Below the pieces are notes generated by a model. The model saw only the letters and a program-made list of their open reading frames with translations. It searched no databases and was not told where the DNA came from. The position numbers and the translations under genes are program-made. From positions 1 through 64,000 of the forward strand of contig CAVOKO010000011.1 in NCBI GenBank assembly GCA_963696525.1: DNA of 64,000 nucleotides, read 5' to 3'. This document shows, one piece after another, positions 18,164 through 26,896 of this stretch. The stretch is from CAWBRT01 sp963696525 (GTDB taxonomy: Bacteria; Acidobacteriota; Terriglobia; Terriglobales; Acidobacteriaceae). How positions within the stretch are numbered: position 1 is the stretch's first letter; each line of letters starts with the position of its first letter.

Positions 18164-18607
18164 GTGAGGAATCCAGCCAAGCCCAAAGACGAACCGCTGG
18201 CCGAGCGGGTGCAAACGGAAGAGCGGCGTCTCGTTGCCGAAAGGATCGACGAGGCGGTGAAACTGCTTGCCGAGATCGGCGAGCAAGTAGCGAAGATCGC
18301 ACCCAAGCAAAAGAGCATGTTCGACGACGCCAGGATGGCAATCGGCGACGTGAGTCTGCTCTTACGGCAGGCAACTGATGGAGCGGTCACAGGAGTGCAA
18401 CGGATCGTGTCGCCCATGCCGGGGATCATCATGCGATGCGACAAGAAGGTCGGGGACGAGGTGAAAAAGGGAGACCTTGTTCTGATCCTGGACGCAATGA
18501 AGATGGAGAACCTGATTACAGCCCCAGCCGCCGGCAAAATCGTATCGCTTCCATTCGAGGAAGGTAAGAAAGTGGCCAAAGGCGCGATCCTTGCTGTCAT
18601 CAGCTAG
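18164..18607 (+). CDS. Biotin carboxyl carrier protein of an acyl-CoA carboxylase
   Basis: A 147-residue protein. The C-terminal 70 residues are a biotinyl/lipoyl domain (VSPMPGIIMRCDKKVGDEVK), with the biotin Lys in LDAMKMEN. The N-terminal 75 residues are a charged helical region that may bind the carboxylase partner. It is followed 90 bp later by the carboxyltransferase beta gene, so the pair forms part of a propionyl/acetyl-CoA carboxylase. No biotin carboxylase gene is in the window, so that subunit must be encoded elsewhere. Start GTG 18164 is uncertain; no strong ribosome site is seen. Confidence 0.8.
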   Translation: MRNPAKPKDEPLAERVQTEERRLVAERIDEAVKLLAEIGEQVAKIAPKQKSMFDDARMAIGDVSLLLRQATDGAVTGVQRIVSPMPGIIMRCDKKVGDEVKKGDLVLILDAMKMENLITAPAAGKIVSLPFEEGKKVAKGAILAVIS

Positions 18608-18696
18608 AACCTGCGACCGACTGTCAAGCACTCCGGACGTAAGACTCCAAGACACAAGAAGAGACGAAACGATTTCAGGATTGGAGAGGTATTCAC

Positions 18697-20274
18697 ATGG
18701 CAATCGCCGCAGCTCAGCCGACGCTGGGCGCCGTAGCCGAAAAGCTTAAGGAACTGTAGAGAGAAGTCACCAGGTCAAGCAGATGGGCGGGGCGGCGGCC
18801 GTCGCCTCGCAGCGGCAGCGGGCAAACTTGCTGCTCGCGAAAGACTTGACTTGCTGTTCGATCCGGGTACTTTCCGGGAAACAGATATGTTCATGAAACA
18901 CCGGGGAACCATGTTCGGGATCGAGAAGATGGATATCGCCGCAGATGGCGTCATCACCGGCTTCGGCAAGATCGACGGGCGTCCGGTGGCGGCGTTCGCC
19001 CAGGATTTCACCGCGCGAGCCGGCAGCCTCGGCGAGATGCACGCCAAGAAGATTTGTAAGGTCATGGACTTGGCTCTCAAGGCGGGAATTCCTTTTATCG
19101 GCATGAACGATTCAGGCGGAGCCAGGATTCAGGAAGGCGTGGACTCGCTATCTGGCTTTGGCGATATCTTCTATCGCAATTCCGTTTCTTCCGGCATCAT
19201 CCCGCAGCTCTCGGCGATCATGGGGCCGTGCGCCGGAGGCGCTGTGTACTCGCCGGCTATGGCCGACTGGGTCTTCATGGTTAAGAACACAAGCTACATG
19301 TTCATTACCGGGCCAGACGTCATCAGGGCGGTAACCGGAGAGGAAGTCAGCCAGGAGGAGTTGGGCGGCGCCATGACCCACAACAGCAAGAGCGGGGTCG
19401 CTCACTTTGCCGCCGAGGATGACCGCGACTGTCTCGAGCAGATCAGGAAGATGCTGTCTTTTTGCCCAGCAACAGCCGGGAGACCGCCCCGCGGGTTGAC
19501 ACTGGCGACAGCTCGGATCGCGTCGATCCGGAGCTGGACTCGATCATGCCCGACAACCCCAAGAAGGTCTACGATGTGCAGAAGATCATCCGGTCTATCG
19601 TAGATAAAGGCGACTTCCTCGAGGTTCAAGCGCACTTTGCCCAAAACATGGTCGTGGGACTTGGGAGACTGAACGGCCATACCATTGGCATTATCGCCAA
19701 TCAACCCATGTATCTCGCCGGCTGCCTGGACGTAAATGCCTCGGATAAGGCAACTAGGTTCATCCGATTCTGCGATTGCTTTAATATCCCTCTGCTGACG
19801 ATTGCCGACGTGCCGGGGTACCTGCCCGGTACCGATCAGGAGTGGAACGGGGTTATTCGCCATGGCGCGAAGCTCCTCTGGAGTTACTCCGAGGCAACCG
19901 TCCCCAAGATGACGCTGATCACCCGAAAGAATTACGGTGGCGCCTATATTGCCATGTGCTCCCGCCACCTGGGGGCCGACATGGTGCTAGCTTGGCCCAC
20001 GGCCGAGATCGCGGTGATGGGCGCCGAGGGTGCAGCCAACGTTATCTTCCGCCGGGAGATTCAGGAAGCGGCCGATCCCGACGCCAAACGGCAGGAAATA
20101 ATCGATAACTATCGCAAGGCATTTTACAACCCCTATGCCGCCGCCAGCCGCGGCTACATTGATGCTGTGATAGTCCCGAGTGAGACGCGGGTGCGGCTCA
20201 TCGAGATTCTGGAGACGCTTAGCAACAAGCGGGAAACGCGACCTCAGAGAAAGCATGGAAACATTCCACTGTGA
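18697..20274 (+). pseudogene. Acyl-CoA (propionyl-CoA) carboxylase carboxyltransferase beta, frame interrupted
   Basis: With frames joined it is a 520-residue PccB/AccD-type carboxyltransferase. It has LFDPGTFRETDMFMKHRGTM, the oxyanion-hole segment GMNDSGGARIQEGVDSLSGF, GPCAGGAVYSPAMADWVFMV and, in the C-terminal crotonase-like half, GIIANQPMYLAGCLDVNAS and RKNYGGAYIAMCSRHLGAD. It moves the carboxyl from biotin to propionyl- or acetyl-CoA. Breaks: near 18757 (a premature TAG in KLKELRE), near 18830, and about 19475-19480 between the halves. ATG 18697 has GGAGAGG upstream. The active-site glycines are intact, so indel errors are as likely as true loss. Confidence 0.85.
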
Positions 20275-20386
20275 GCTGTATGTGGAATCCGGCCCCGCCA
20301 GATTCATCAGCGTCGCCTTTTAAGTTGAACGGTTCTGTGGAGTTTAGGGAAAAGTCTACCTGTGGCTAAGTCTTAGGGAGTTCTAG

Positions 20387-22483
20387 ATGTTGGGCGTCAT
20401 CGCTAATATCGACTCGCCATCACAGGCGCTGTACTGGCTGATGCCAGGACGGGTTCTATTTTTGATTATTCCTCTCCTGGGCCTCGCATTATTCGGCTAC
20501 ATCGTGATGAAACGCGTGGCGCCGTTGCTGCGGAGCGCACCGGATTTTCGGCTTAACCAGTTTCCAGTCCGGCTCACCAGAAGCTTGAAGTACTGGCTGG
20601 GTCAATGGAAGCAACCGCGCTACCCGGTCGCGGGTGTCCTTCATATCATTCTCTTCGCCGGCTTCCTGGCGCTATCGATTCGATCCGTCTCACTGGTGAT
20701 GCTTGGCATCTCCGATCACTTCGTGATGCCTGGTTTCTCGGGCAGCGTTGCTCACTTCTACAATCTAATTAAGGACTACGCCGCGACTCTAGTATTCCTG
20801 TGTGTGGTGATTGCCGCTATTCGCCGAGGCATCATCAAGCCCGCGCGGTACGCAGTACCGGCAAAATACGGCAAAGACCATACTTCTGAAGCCATCCTGG
20901 TGTTGGGGTTGATTGCAATACTGATTGCTTCGGAGAGCGTTTTCGAAGCCAGTAAGGCTGCCTTCCAGGCACAACTCGGCCAGCCGGCGGAAACGTTGGC
21001 CCCACTCTCCTTAGCGTGGATGATGAAGAACGCGCTGGGTTCAATTCCACGGCCGTCGCTCCAGAATCTACATCTAGGCAGCTATCTCGTCCATGAAGTA
21101 ACCTTCTTCGCTTTTCTCTGTTTCCTGCCTATGGGAAAGCACTTTCATGTCATCACCTCACTCTTCAATGTCTACTTCGCGAAGTTGCACAGGGGAATCT
21201 TGAAGCCGGTAAGGTGGGGCGTTAGCGATGAGCAGTTGGATCAGGTGAAATCCTTCGGAGTAAAGAAGTTTGAGGACTTTACCTGGAAGCACATGCTGGA
21301 TTTCTACTCCTGCGCGGATTGCGGCCGGTGCTCGGATCAGTGTCCGGCTAATGCCGTCGGAAGACCCTTGTCGCCGAGGTTCATCACGATCAAGGCGAGA
21401 GATTACAGCTTCCGGCATTATCCGCTTTTCGGAAAGCCGCGCGAAAGCGAGCCATTGATCGGCGGTATTTATTCGGAGGACGAAATCTGGTCCTGCACAA
21501 CCTGCGGCGCCTGCGAAGAGGAATGCCCGCTGATGATGGAGTACATCGACAAGATTGTCGATTTGCGGCGAGGCCTGATCGATGACGGCAATGTGCCACA
21601 GTCGCTCCAGAAGCCTTTGAAATCACTTGAGAGCCGGGGCAATCCCTACGGCAAACTGGAGAAGAAAAAGGCTGAGTGGACCAAGGATAAAGAGTTCCAG
21701 CAGACCTGTACTGTCAAGGTCCTTGATGGGAAAAACAGTGCAGAAACCTTGTATTTTGTCGACAGTATCACCTCCTACGACGACCGCATGCAGGCGATTG
21801 GGCGCGCAACGGCGCGGATTCTCAGTGCGGCTGGCGAGGACTTCGGGATTCTAGGGACGTCGGAAAAGGATAGCGGGAACGAGGTCAGGCGATTCGGAGA
21901 AGAGATGCTGTTCCAGAGTTTGCGGGATCACAACGCGGATGCCATCAAGGCATCCAGAGTTCAGCGGATTGTTACCGCCGATCCCCATGCCTATAACGCC
22001 CTGAAGAACGATTACAAGGGTCTTCCTCCGGTGGAGCACATCAGCCAGCTGATCGCCAGGGAAGTGAAAGCCGGAAAGATCAAGCTGAACCGCGTGGAGA
22101 GCAACGATGCCGTCTATACCTACCATGATCCCTGTTACCTGGGGCGGCACAACCAAGTTTACGACGATCCGCGAGGTGTGCTTGATGCGATCCCGGGATT
22201 GAAGCGAGTTGAAATGAGCCGCTGCCGGGACCGCTCGTTCTGCTGCGGTGGCGGCGGATTGATGCTCTTCTACGAGCCCAAGGAAGACCAGCGAATGGGT
22301 GTGCTGAGAGCCAACATGGCTGCCGAAGCCGGGGCCAATGTGATCGTGACGGCCTGTCCATTCTGCATGGTCAATATAGAAGACGGGATCAAGGTCGCCG
22401 GCCTGGAAGAAAAGATGACGGTAATTGATCTGGCTGAGTTGGTTGACAAACACATGGTGAGTGAAAGCCCAGCCTCGGCGTGA
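20387..22483 (+). CDS. Membrane Fe-S oxidoreductase, ETF:menaquinone-oxidoreductase type
   Basis: A 698-residue protein with three parts. Residues 1-270 have about six membrane helices of the NarI/HdrE cytochrome-b type. Residues 300-390 hold a dicluster ferredoxin domain (CADCGRCSDQCP and CTTCGACEEECP). The C-terminus has two HdrD-type CCG domains (CYLGRHNQVYDDP, FCCGGGG and ACPFCMVN). Proteins of this layout next to acyl-CoA dehydrogenases pass electrons from reduced ETF to menaquinone. This matches the acyl-CoA dehydrogenase gene 200 bp downstream. No etfAB genes are intact nearby (see 22583-22680). Confidence 0.85.
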   Translation: MLGVIANIDSPSQALYWLMPGRVLFLIIPLLGLALFGYIVMKRVAPLLRSAPDFRLNQFPVRLTRSLKYWLGQWKQPRYPVAGVLHIILFAGFLALSIRSVSLVMLGISDHFVMPGFSGSVAHFYNLIKDYAATLVFLCVVIAAIRRGIIKPARYAVPAKYGKDHTSEAILVLGLIAILIASESVFEASKAAFQAQLGQPAETLAPLSLAWMMKNALGSIPRPSLQNLHLGSYLVHEVTFFAFLCFLPMGKHFHVITSLFNVYFAKLHRGILKPVRWGVSDEQLDQVKSFGVKKFEDFTWKHMLDFYSCADCGRCSDQCPANAVGRPLSPRFITIKARDYSFRHYPLFGKPRESEPLIGGIYSEDEIWSCTTCGACEEECPLMMEYIDKIVDLRRGLIDDGNVPQSLQKPLKSLESRGNPYGKLEKKKAEWTKDKEFQQTCTVKVLDGKNSAETLYFVDSITSYDDRMQAIGRATARILSAAGEDFGILGTSEKDSGNEVRRFGEEMLFQSLRDHNADAIKASRVQRIVTADPHAYNALKNDYKGLPPVEHISQLIAREVKAGKIKLNRVESNDAVYTYHDPCYLGRHNQVYDDPRGVLDAIPGLKRVEMSRCRDRSFCCGGGGLMLFYEPKEDQRMGVLRANMAAEAGANVIVTACPFCMVNIEDGIKVAGLEEKMTVIDLAELVDKHMVSESPASA

Positions 22484-22582
22484 ACACGAGTGCGGGCGTG
22501 CCGAATCCGGCGAGGGCTCGATCGGTTTCTTGAAGGGTGCCGGTATGCAGGTTAGACCAAGATTAATCCGGGGAGAGCGAAT

Positions 22583-22680
22583 GTGGAGATTTTAGTCTGC
22601 GCGAGAAGAGACCCGACACCTCCGACCTCCTGGAGCTTTTGCCGGAACTAACTAACAAAGTCCATGAAACGGTGAAATAG
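22583..22680 (+). pseudogene. Possible stub of deleted etfB-etfA genes
   Basis: Behind GGGGAGAG, GTG 22583 begins VEILVCARRDPTP, which resembles the N-terminus of an ETF beta subunit (typically KILVCVKxVPDT). In another frame the following bases read TSDLLELLPELTNKVHETVK and a stop at 22680, resembling an ETF alpha C-terminus. Taken together they look like the two outer ends of an etfBA pair joined by a large internal deletion. They sit exactly where etfBA would be expected, between the ETF oxidoreductase and the acyl-CoA dehydrogenase. The identification rests on about 30 residues and is tentative. Confidence 0.35.
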
Positions 22681-22689
22681 AGGCATCCA

Positions 22690-24375
22690 ATGATTACTAA
22701 TAAGACCCTGAAATCAAGCTTGAAAGCGCTCAAGGACTTCGCGAAAAAGCGTCTGCCGGATGAAGAAATTATCGCGCTGGATGCCCGCGACGAATGCCCG
22801 CTGGAAGTGGTGCGGGACATGTGCTCGCCCGACAAACTGGGCATTCACTTGCTGTTCCTTTCAGAAGAGCACGGCGGCTTGGGCGGCGGCACCTTCGACT
22901 TCTATCGCGTCTGCGAGGAACTGGCGCGGATCGATCTGGGCGTGGCCACAGCCGTGTTCGCCACCTTCCTTGGCAGCGACCCGATCTTATTCGGCGCCAC
23001 GCCGGAGCAGAAGAAGATTTGGCTGACCCGAATCGCGGAAGAGGGGTTGCTGTTTGCCTACGGCGCCACCGAACCGGACGCCGGCAGCGATCTGGGAGCT
23101 CTGAAGAGCACGGCCGAGCGCGTCATGGAAGGCGAGCAGATTGTCGGTTACAAGATCAACGGAGTGAAGCAATGGATCAGCAACGGCGGGATTGCTGGTG
23201 CCTATACGATTCTGGCCAGCACGCCTGCCGGTCCGAGTTGGTTCATCGTGGAAAAGGGCGCGAAGGGGTTCAGCTACGACAAGCCGGAGGATAAGCACGG
23301 CATCCGTCTCAGCAACACCGCAGCCCTCGCGCTCGACAATGTCTATGTCGACGCTGACCGCCTCGTCGGCGGCGTTGAAGGTCAGGGGCTTATTCAGGCG
23401 CAACTCGTGTTCGGTTACACGCGCCTGATGGTGGCGGCGTTCGGATTGGGCGGCGGCTGGTCGGCGCTCGATCGAGCCATCCCTTATTCCATCAAGCGTA
23501 TCCAGGGCGGGGCGCCGCTCTCGGAGAAACAGGGCTACACGCATAAGCTGATCGTGCCGCACGTGGCCCGCCTGGAAGCGGGTCGCGCCTACATCGAAGA
23601 GACCGCGGAACGCATCGACGCCGGCGAAGGCGAGAACGGCAAGCTAAACACCGAGGGCGCCATTGCGAAGTACATGGCGACCGAAGCCGGCAACATGGCC
23701 GCCGATGCCAGCATTCAGGCGCTTGGCGGCTACGGTTATACGCACGAATACATGGTGGAGAAGATCAAGCGCGACGTGCGCATCACCACGATCTACGAAG
23801 GCACTTCCGAGATCATGGAGATGACGATCAGCCGTGACCGCTGGCAGCTTCACTTGAAGACGCGCGGGCAGTATTACCACGAGCAGGCGCGCCAACTCGA
23901 ACAGTTGCACCTGGTCCATTCGAATGTAGGCGCGAACACCGCGGCCCTGGCTCTGCACGCGTTGGCCGAGGTCATGGAAAAAGCCCGTGCCGCGCGACTG
24001 ACCCGTCACCAACATATTCTGCTGCGCCTTGGCGAACTGATCGCTTATGCCGAGTGTGCAGGCTGCCTGACTCGCCGCGCCGCACGTATGGCCGAGGGCA
24101 AGCTAAACGAGAAAGCAAATACCCGTTTCGACGCGAACGCACTGGCAGCACTGGGCCGGATTTTCGCGCGCGAGGCTGCACTCAAGGTGGGCGAAGAAGG
24201 GCTGCGGTGGGTGTGCGCCGGCGATGGCGTGAGCGATTCCGAGATGGCCGCGTTTGAAGCGGCTCTGCGATTGCCCGATATTCATCGTGCGCAGGCCGGC
24301 TTGATCTCGGACATGGATCACATTGCCGACGTGCTTTATGACCGCGTGGCCAAGAGTACAACAGCATCTGCTTAA
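22690..24375 (+). CDS. Acyl-CoA dehydrogenase
   Basis: A 561-residue FAD flavoprotein that desaturates acyl-CoA at C2-C3. It has the N-terminal helical domain, a mid-domain FAD-binding strand (LFAYGATEPDAGSDLGALKS) and substrate-contact segments (KQWISNGGIAGAYTI). The catalytic Glu is in ITTIYEGTSEIMEM. An extra C-terminal helical domain of about 170 residues makes it longer than classical 380-residue enzymes, as in the ACAD9/very-long-chain type. Residues AEKHGI-like motifs before QALGGYGYTHEYMVEK are intact. It lies between the ETF oxidoreductase and the megasynthase on the same strand, so its substrate may be the product of that pathway; this is inferred. Confidence 0.9.
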   Translation: MITNKTLKSSLKALKDFAKKRLPDEEIIALDARDECPLEVVRDMCSPDKLGIHLLFLSEEHGGLGGGTFDFYRVCEELARIDLGVATAVFATFLGSDPILFGATPEQKKIWLTRIAEEGLLFAYGATEPDAGSDLGALKSTAERVMEGEQIVGYKINGVKQWISNGGIAGAYTILASTPAGPSWFIVEKGAKGFSYDKPEDKHGIRLSNTAALALDNVYVDADRLVGGVEGQGLIQAQLVFGYTRLMVAAFGLGGGWSALDRAIPYSIKRIQGGAPLSEKQGYTHKLIVPHVARLEAGRAYIEETAERIDAGEGENGKLNTEGAIAKYMATEAGNMAADASIQALGGYGYTHEYMVEKIKRDVRITTIYEGTSEIMEMTISRDRWQLHLKTRGQYYHEQARQLEQLHLVHSNVGANTAALALHALAEVMEKARAARLTRHQHILLRLGELIAYAECAGCLTRRAARMAEGKLNEKANTRFDANALAALGRIFAREAALKVGEEGLRWVCAGDGVSDSEMAAFEAALRLPDIHRAQAGLISDMDHIADVLYDRVAKSTTASA

Positions 24376-24403
24376 CAATTTATATCGGGGAAGTCAGAAC
24401 GAG

Positions 24404-24426
24404 GTCTGGCCTACTACAGGCCAGAC
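24404..24426 (+). promoter_or_regulatory. Hairpin before the megasynthase
   Basis: A perfect 9-bp stem (GTCTGGCCT 24404-24412, AGGCCAGAC 24418-24426) with a 5-nt loop lies 34 bp before the synthase start. No U-run follows, so it is not a standard terminator. It may stabilise or separate the transcripts of the dehydrogenase and the synthase. Confidence 0.45.
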
Positions 24427-24459
24427 GCCAAATTTGAGCCATATATAGGACGTGCAATC

Positions 24460-25692
24460 ATGGAAGATACCGCTTATCGAGCGATTGCGATTGTCGGCGC
24501 GGGCGCGATTATGCCCGATGCTCCGAACGTAGCAGCCTTCTGGAACAACGTGAAGACGGGCCGTAACTGCATCAGCGAGGTTCCTACCGACCGGTGGGAC
24601 CCGGCCCTTTACTATGATGCCGATCACGCCGCTCCCGATAAAACCTACTCGAAGATAGGCGGCTGGGTGCGCGAGTTCGTCTGGGATCCCATGAAGTGGC
24701 GCCTGCCTCTTCCTCCGCGTGTCGTCGGCGCGATGGACGAGGCGCAAAAATGGGCGGTTGCTTGCACCCACGAGGCGTTGGAGGACTATGGCTACCCCAA
24801 GCGCCCGCTGAACAACGAGCGTATGGCGGTCATCCTCGGCAATGCCCTGGCTGGGGAAAAACATTATCTCACTTCTTTTCGTGTGTACTTTCCGGAATAT
24901 GCCCGCGAACTGAGCGAAAGCGACAGTTTCGCCGCGCTGCCCGAGACCATGCGCCGGGACATAATCCGCGAATTGCACACCCGTATGAAGAAGCTCCTTC
25001 CTGAAATCACGGAAGATAGCATGCCCGGCGAATTGGCCAACTGCCTTGCTGGCCGCATTGCCAATGTCTACAACTTCCGCGGTCCCAACTTCACGGTGGA
25101 CGCGGCGTGCGCCTCATCGATGGCGGCGATCAGTGCGGCAATGCATGGGCTGGTGGAGCACGATTTCGACGTAGCTGTCGCCGGCGGAATTGATCGCAAT
25201 ATGAGCGCTGCGAGCTTCGTCAAGTTCTGTAAGATCGGTGCGCTTTCGGCAACCGGCAGCCGCCCCTATGCGGAGGGGTCCGACGGCTTCGTTATGGGCG
25301 AAGGCGCCGCAATCTTTTTGCTCAAACGTTTGGCCGATGCCGAGCACGATGGGGACAAGATTTACGCTGTGCTGCGCGGCATCGCCGGATCGAGCGACGG
25401 CAAGGGCAAGGGCCTCACAGCGCCTAATCCGATTGGGCAAAAGCTGGCCGTCGAGCGCGCTTGGCAGAACGCCGGCTTGTCGCCTGCTACTGTCAGTCTG
25501 ATTGAAGGCCATGGCACGTCGACTCGAGTGGGTGATGTCGTCGAAGTGCAAAGCATGGCTGAGGTGCTCAGCAGTTATAACCTTCCCGTCGGCTCCGTGG
25601 CGCTCGGCTCGGTAAAGTCCAATTTCGGCCACCTCAAAGGGAGCTGCCGGTGCCGCAGCATTTCTGAAGATCGCCCTGGCGCTTCGGGATAA
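24460..25692 (+). CDS. Megasynthase part 1: first ketosynthase domain (KS1)
   Basis: The N-terminal segment of a KS-AT-KS-ACP3-KR-DH protein spanning 24460-32802. Residues 1-410 form a beta-ketoacyl synthase that condenses acyl chains. The active Cys is in VDAACASSMAAISAA, the first His in EGHGTSTRVGD and the second His in NFGHLKG. The sequence is closer in style to PUFA-synthase-type KS domains than to modular PKS. The frame ends early at 25692 because of an extra G in AAAGGGAGCT near 25640. Without it, the protein would read on as AAGAAAFLKIALALRDKVLP and FGFGGTNFHAVLEEYIP (KS C-terminus, to about 25875). Confidence 0.85.
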   Translation: MEDTAYRAIAIVGAGAIMPDAPNVAAFWNNVKTGRNCISEVPTDRWDPALYYDADHAAPDKTYSKIGGWVREFVWDPMKWRLPLPPRVVGAMDEAQKWAVACTHEALEDYGYPKRPLNNERMAVILGNALAGEKHYLTSFRVYFPEYARELSESDSFAALPETMRRDIIRELHTRMKKLLPEITEDSMPGELANCLAGRIANVYNFRGPNFTVDAACASSMAAISAAMHGLVEHDFDVAVAGGIDRNMSAASFVKFCKIGALSATGSRPYAEGSDGFVMGEGAAIFLLKRLADAEHDGDKIYAVLRGIAGSSDGKGKGLTAPNPIGQKLAVERAWQNAGLSPATVSLIEGHGTSTRVGDVVEVQSMAEVLSSYNLPVGSVALGSVKSNFGHLKGSCRCRSISEDRPGASG

Positions 25693-25699
25693 GGTACTG

Positions 25700-26896
25700 C
25701 CGCCTAGCGTGAATTACGGGCGACCCAATCCGGACATCGATTTCACCCGCTCCCCGCTTCGCGTCAATAGCGAGCTGAGGCCGTGGACGGTCCCGGCGGA
25801 TGGCGTGCGGCGCGCCGGTCTGAGTGCCTTTGGTTTCGGCGGTACCAACTTCCACGCTGTGCTGGAAGAGTACATTCCCCACAAGATTACCGGCGGCAAC
25901 GGGAGGCGATCAGTCGCGGTCGGCGGAGCTTCCCTGGGTGCCGTCACAAGGCGAAAGCGCGAATGCGACGGATGCTTCCCGCACTGCGCCCAGGCTGGAT
26001 CTCTCATGTAAGGCGCCATTACGAGGCGCTCTGGTAATCGGCGCCGCCTCAGCGGCTGCGTTGGCGGAGCGTTTGCGCGCGGTTCAGAAGTCGGCTGCTG
26101 CTGGACTCGCGCCTGCTCCGGCGGCTCCAGCCGAATCAGACCTGCGCGCACCCGAGCGCCTGGCGATCGACTATGCCGATGCCGCCGAGTTGGCGGACAA
26201 GGCTGCCAAGGCGCTCAAGGCGCTGGCGGCCAACCAGCCGCCAATATGGAAGGCTCTTGCGCGCCCAAGGTATTTTCCGCGGTCAGGGGCCTGCTCCCAA
26301 AGTCGCATTCCTCTACACCGGACAAGGCTCGCAGTATGGGAACATGCTTCAAGCACTCCGCGACGCCGAACCGATTGTGGCGGAAACGTTTGCTGAGGCG
26401 GACCGCGTGTTGACCCCCATACTGGGCAAGCCGCTCAGCGAATTCATCTTCGTTGACGGAGCCGATGCCGCAGCCGTCGCCCGGGCCGAAGAAGATATAC
26501 GCCAGACCGCAATTACTCAGCCTGCGGTGATCGCGAGCGACATTGCGTTGACCAGGTTGGCAGCCGCTTACGGCATCCAGCCCGACATGGCGATGGGCCA
26601 CAGTGTGGGCGAATACGGAGCCTTGGTGGCGGCAAATGCACTCCCATTCGCGGATGCTATGGAAGCCGTCAGCGCACGCGGGCGCGAAATGACGCGCGTG
26701 TCATTCGAAGACAACGGCAAGATGGCAGCCGTCTTTGCGCCGCTGGATGAAATCGAGCGGATACTGAAGACAATCGACGGCTATGTAGTGACCGCCAATA
26801 TCAACAGCAACACCCAGGCGGTGATCGGCGGGACCAGCAAGGCGATCGACCAAGCAGTCGAAACTTTCCTGAAAGCCGGCTATCAACGCAGTTCCC
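25700..26896 (+). pseudogene. Megasynthase part 2: KS1 end, linker and acyltransferase (AT)
   Basis: This stretch holds the KS1 C-terminus (GRPNPDIDFTRSPLRVNSEL), an Ala/Pro-rich linker (AAAGLAPAPAAPAESDLRAP) and most of an AT domain. The AT has the FLYTGQGSQYGNML entry motif and the catalytic Ser in MGHSVGEYGALVAANAL. The AT loads the extender acyl group onto the carrier domains. Three frames are used, with breaks near 25905, 26255 and 26890 (an extra A before GTTCCCTTGCCCGTCAGC). The AT continues in the next part with VSHAFHTKIVAPA, where the HAFH motif is the usual malonyl-type signature. Confidence 0.8.

Noticed and set aside
24404..24426. Rho-independent terminator before the synthase
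   Set aside because: A good hairpin, but no U-run follows and it lies between co-directional related genes.
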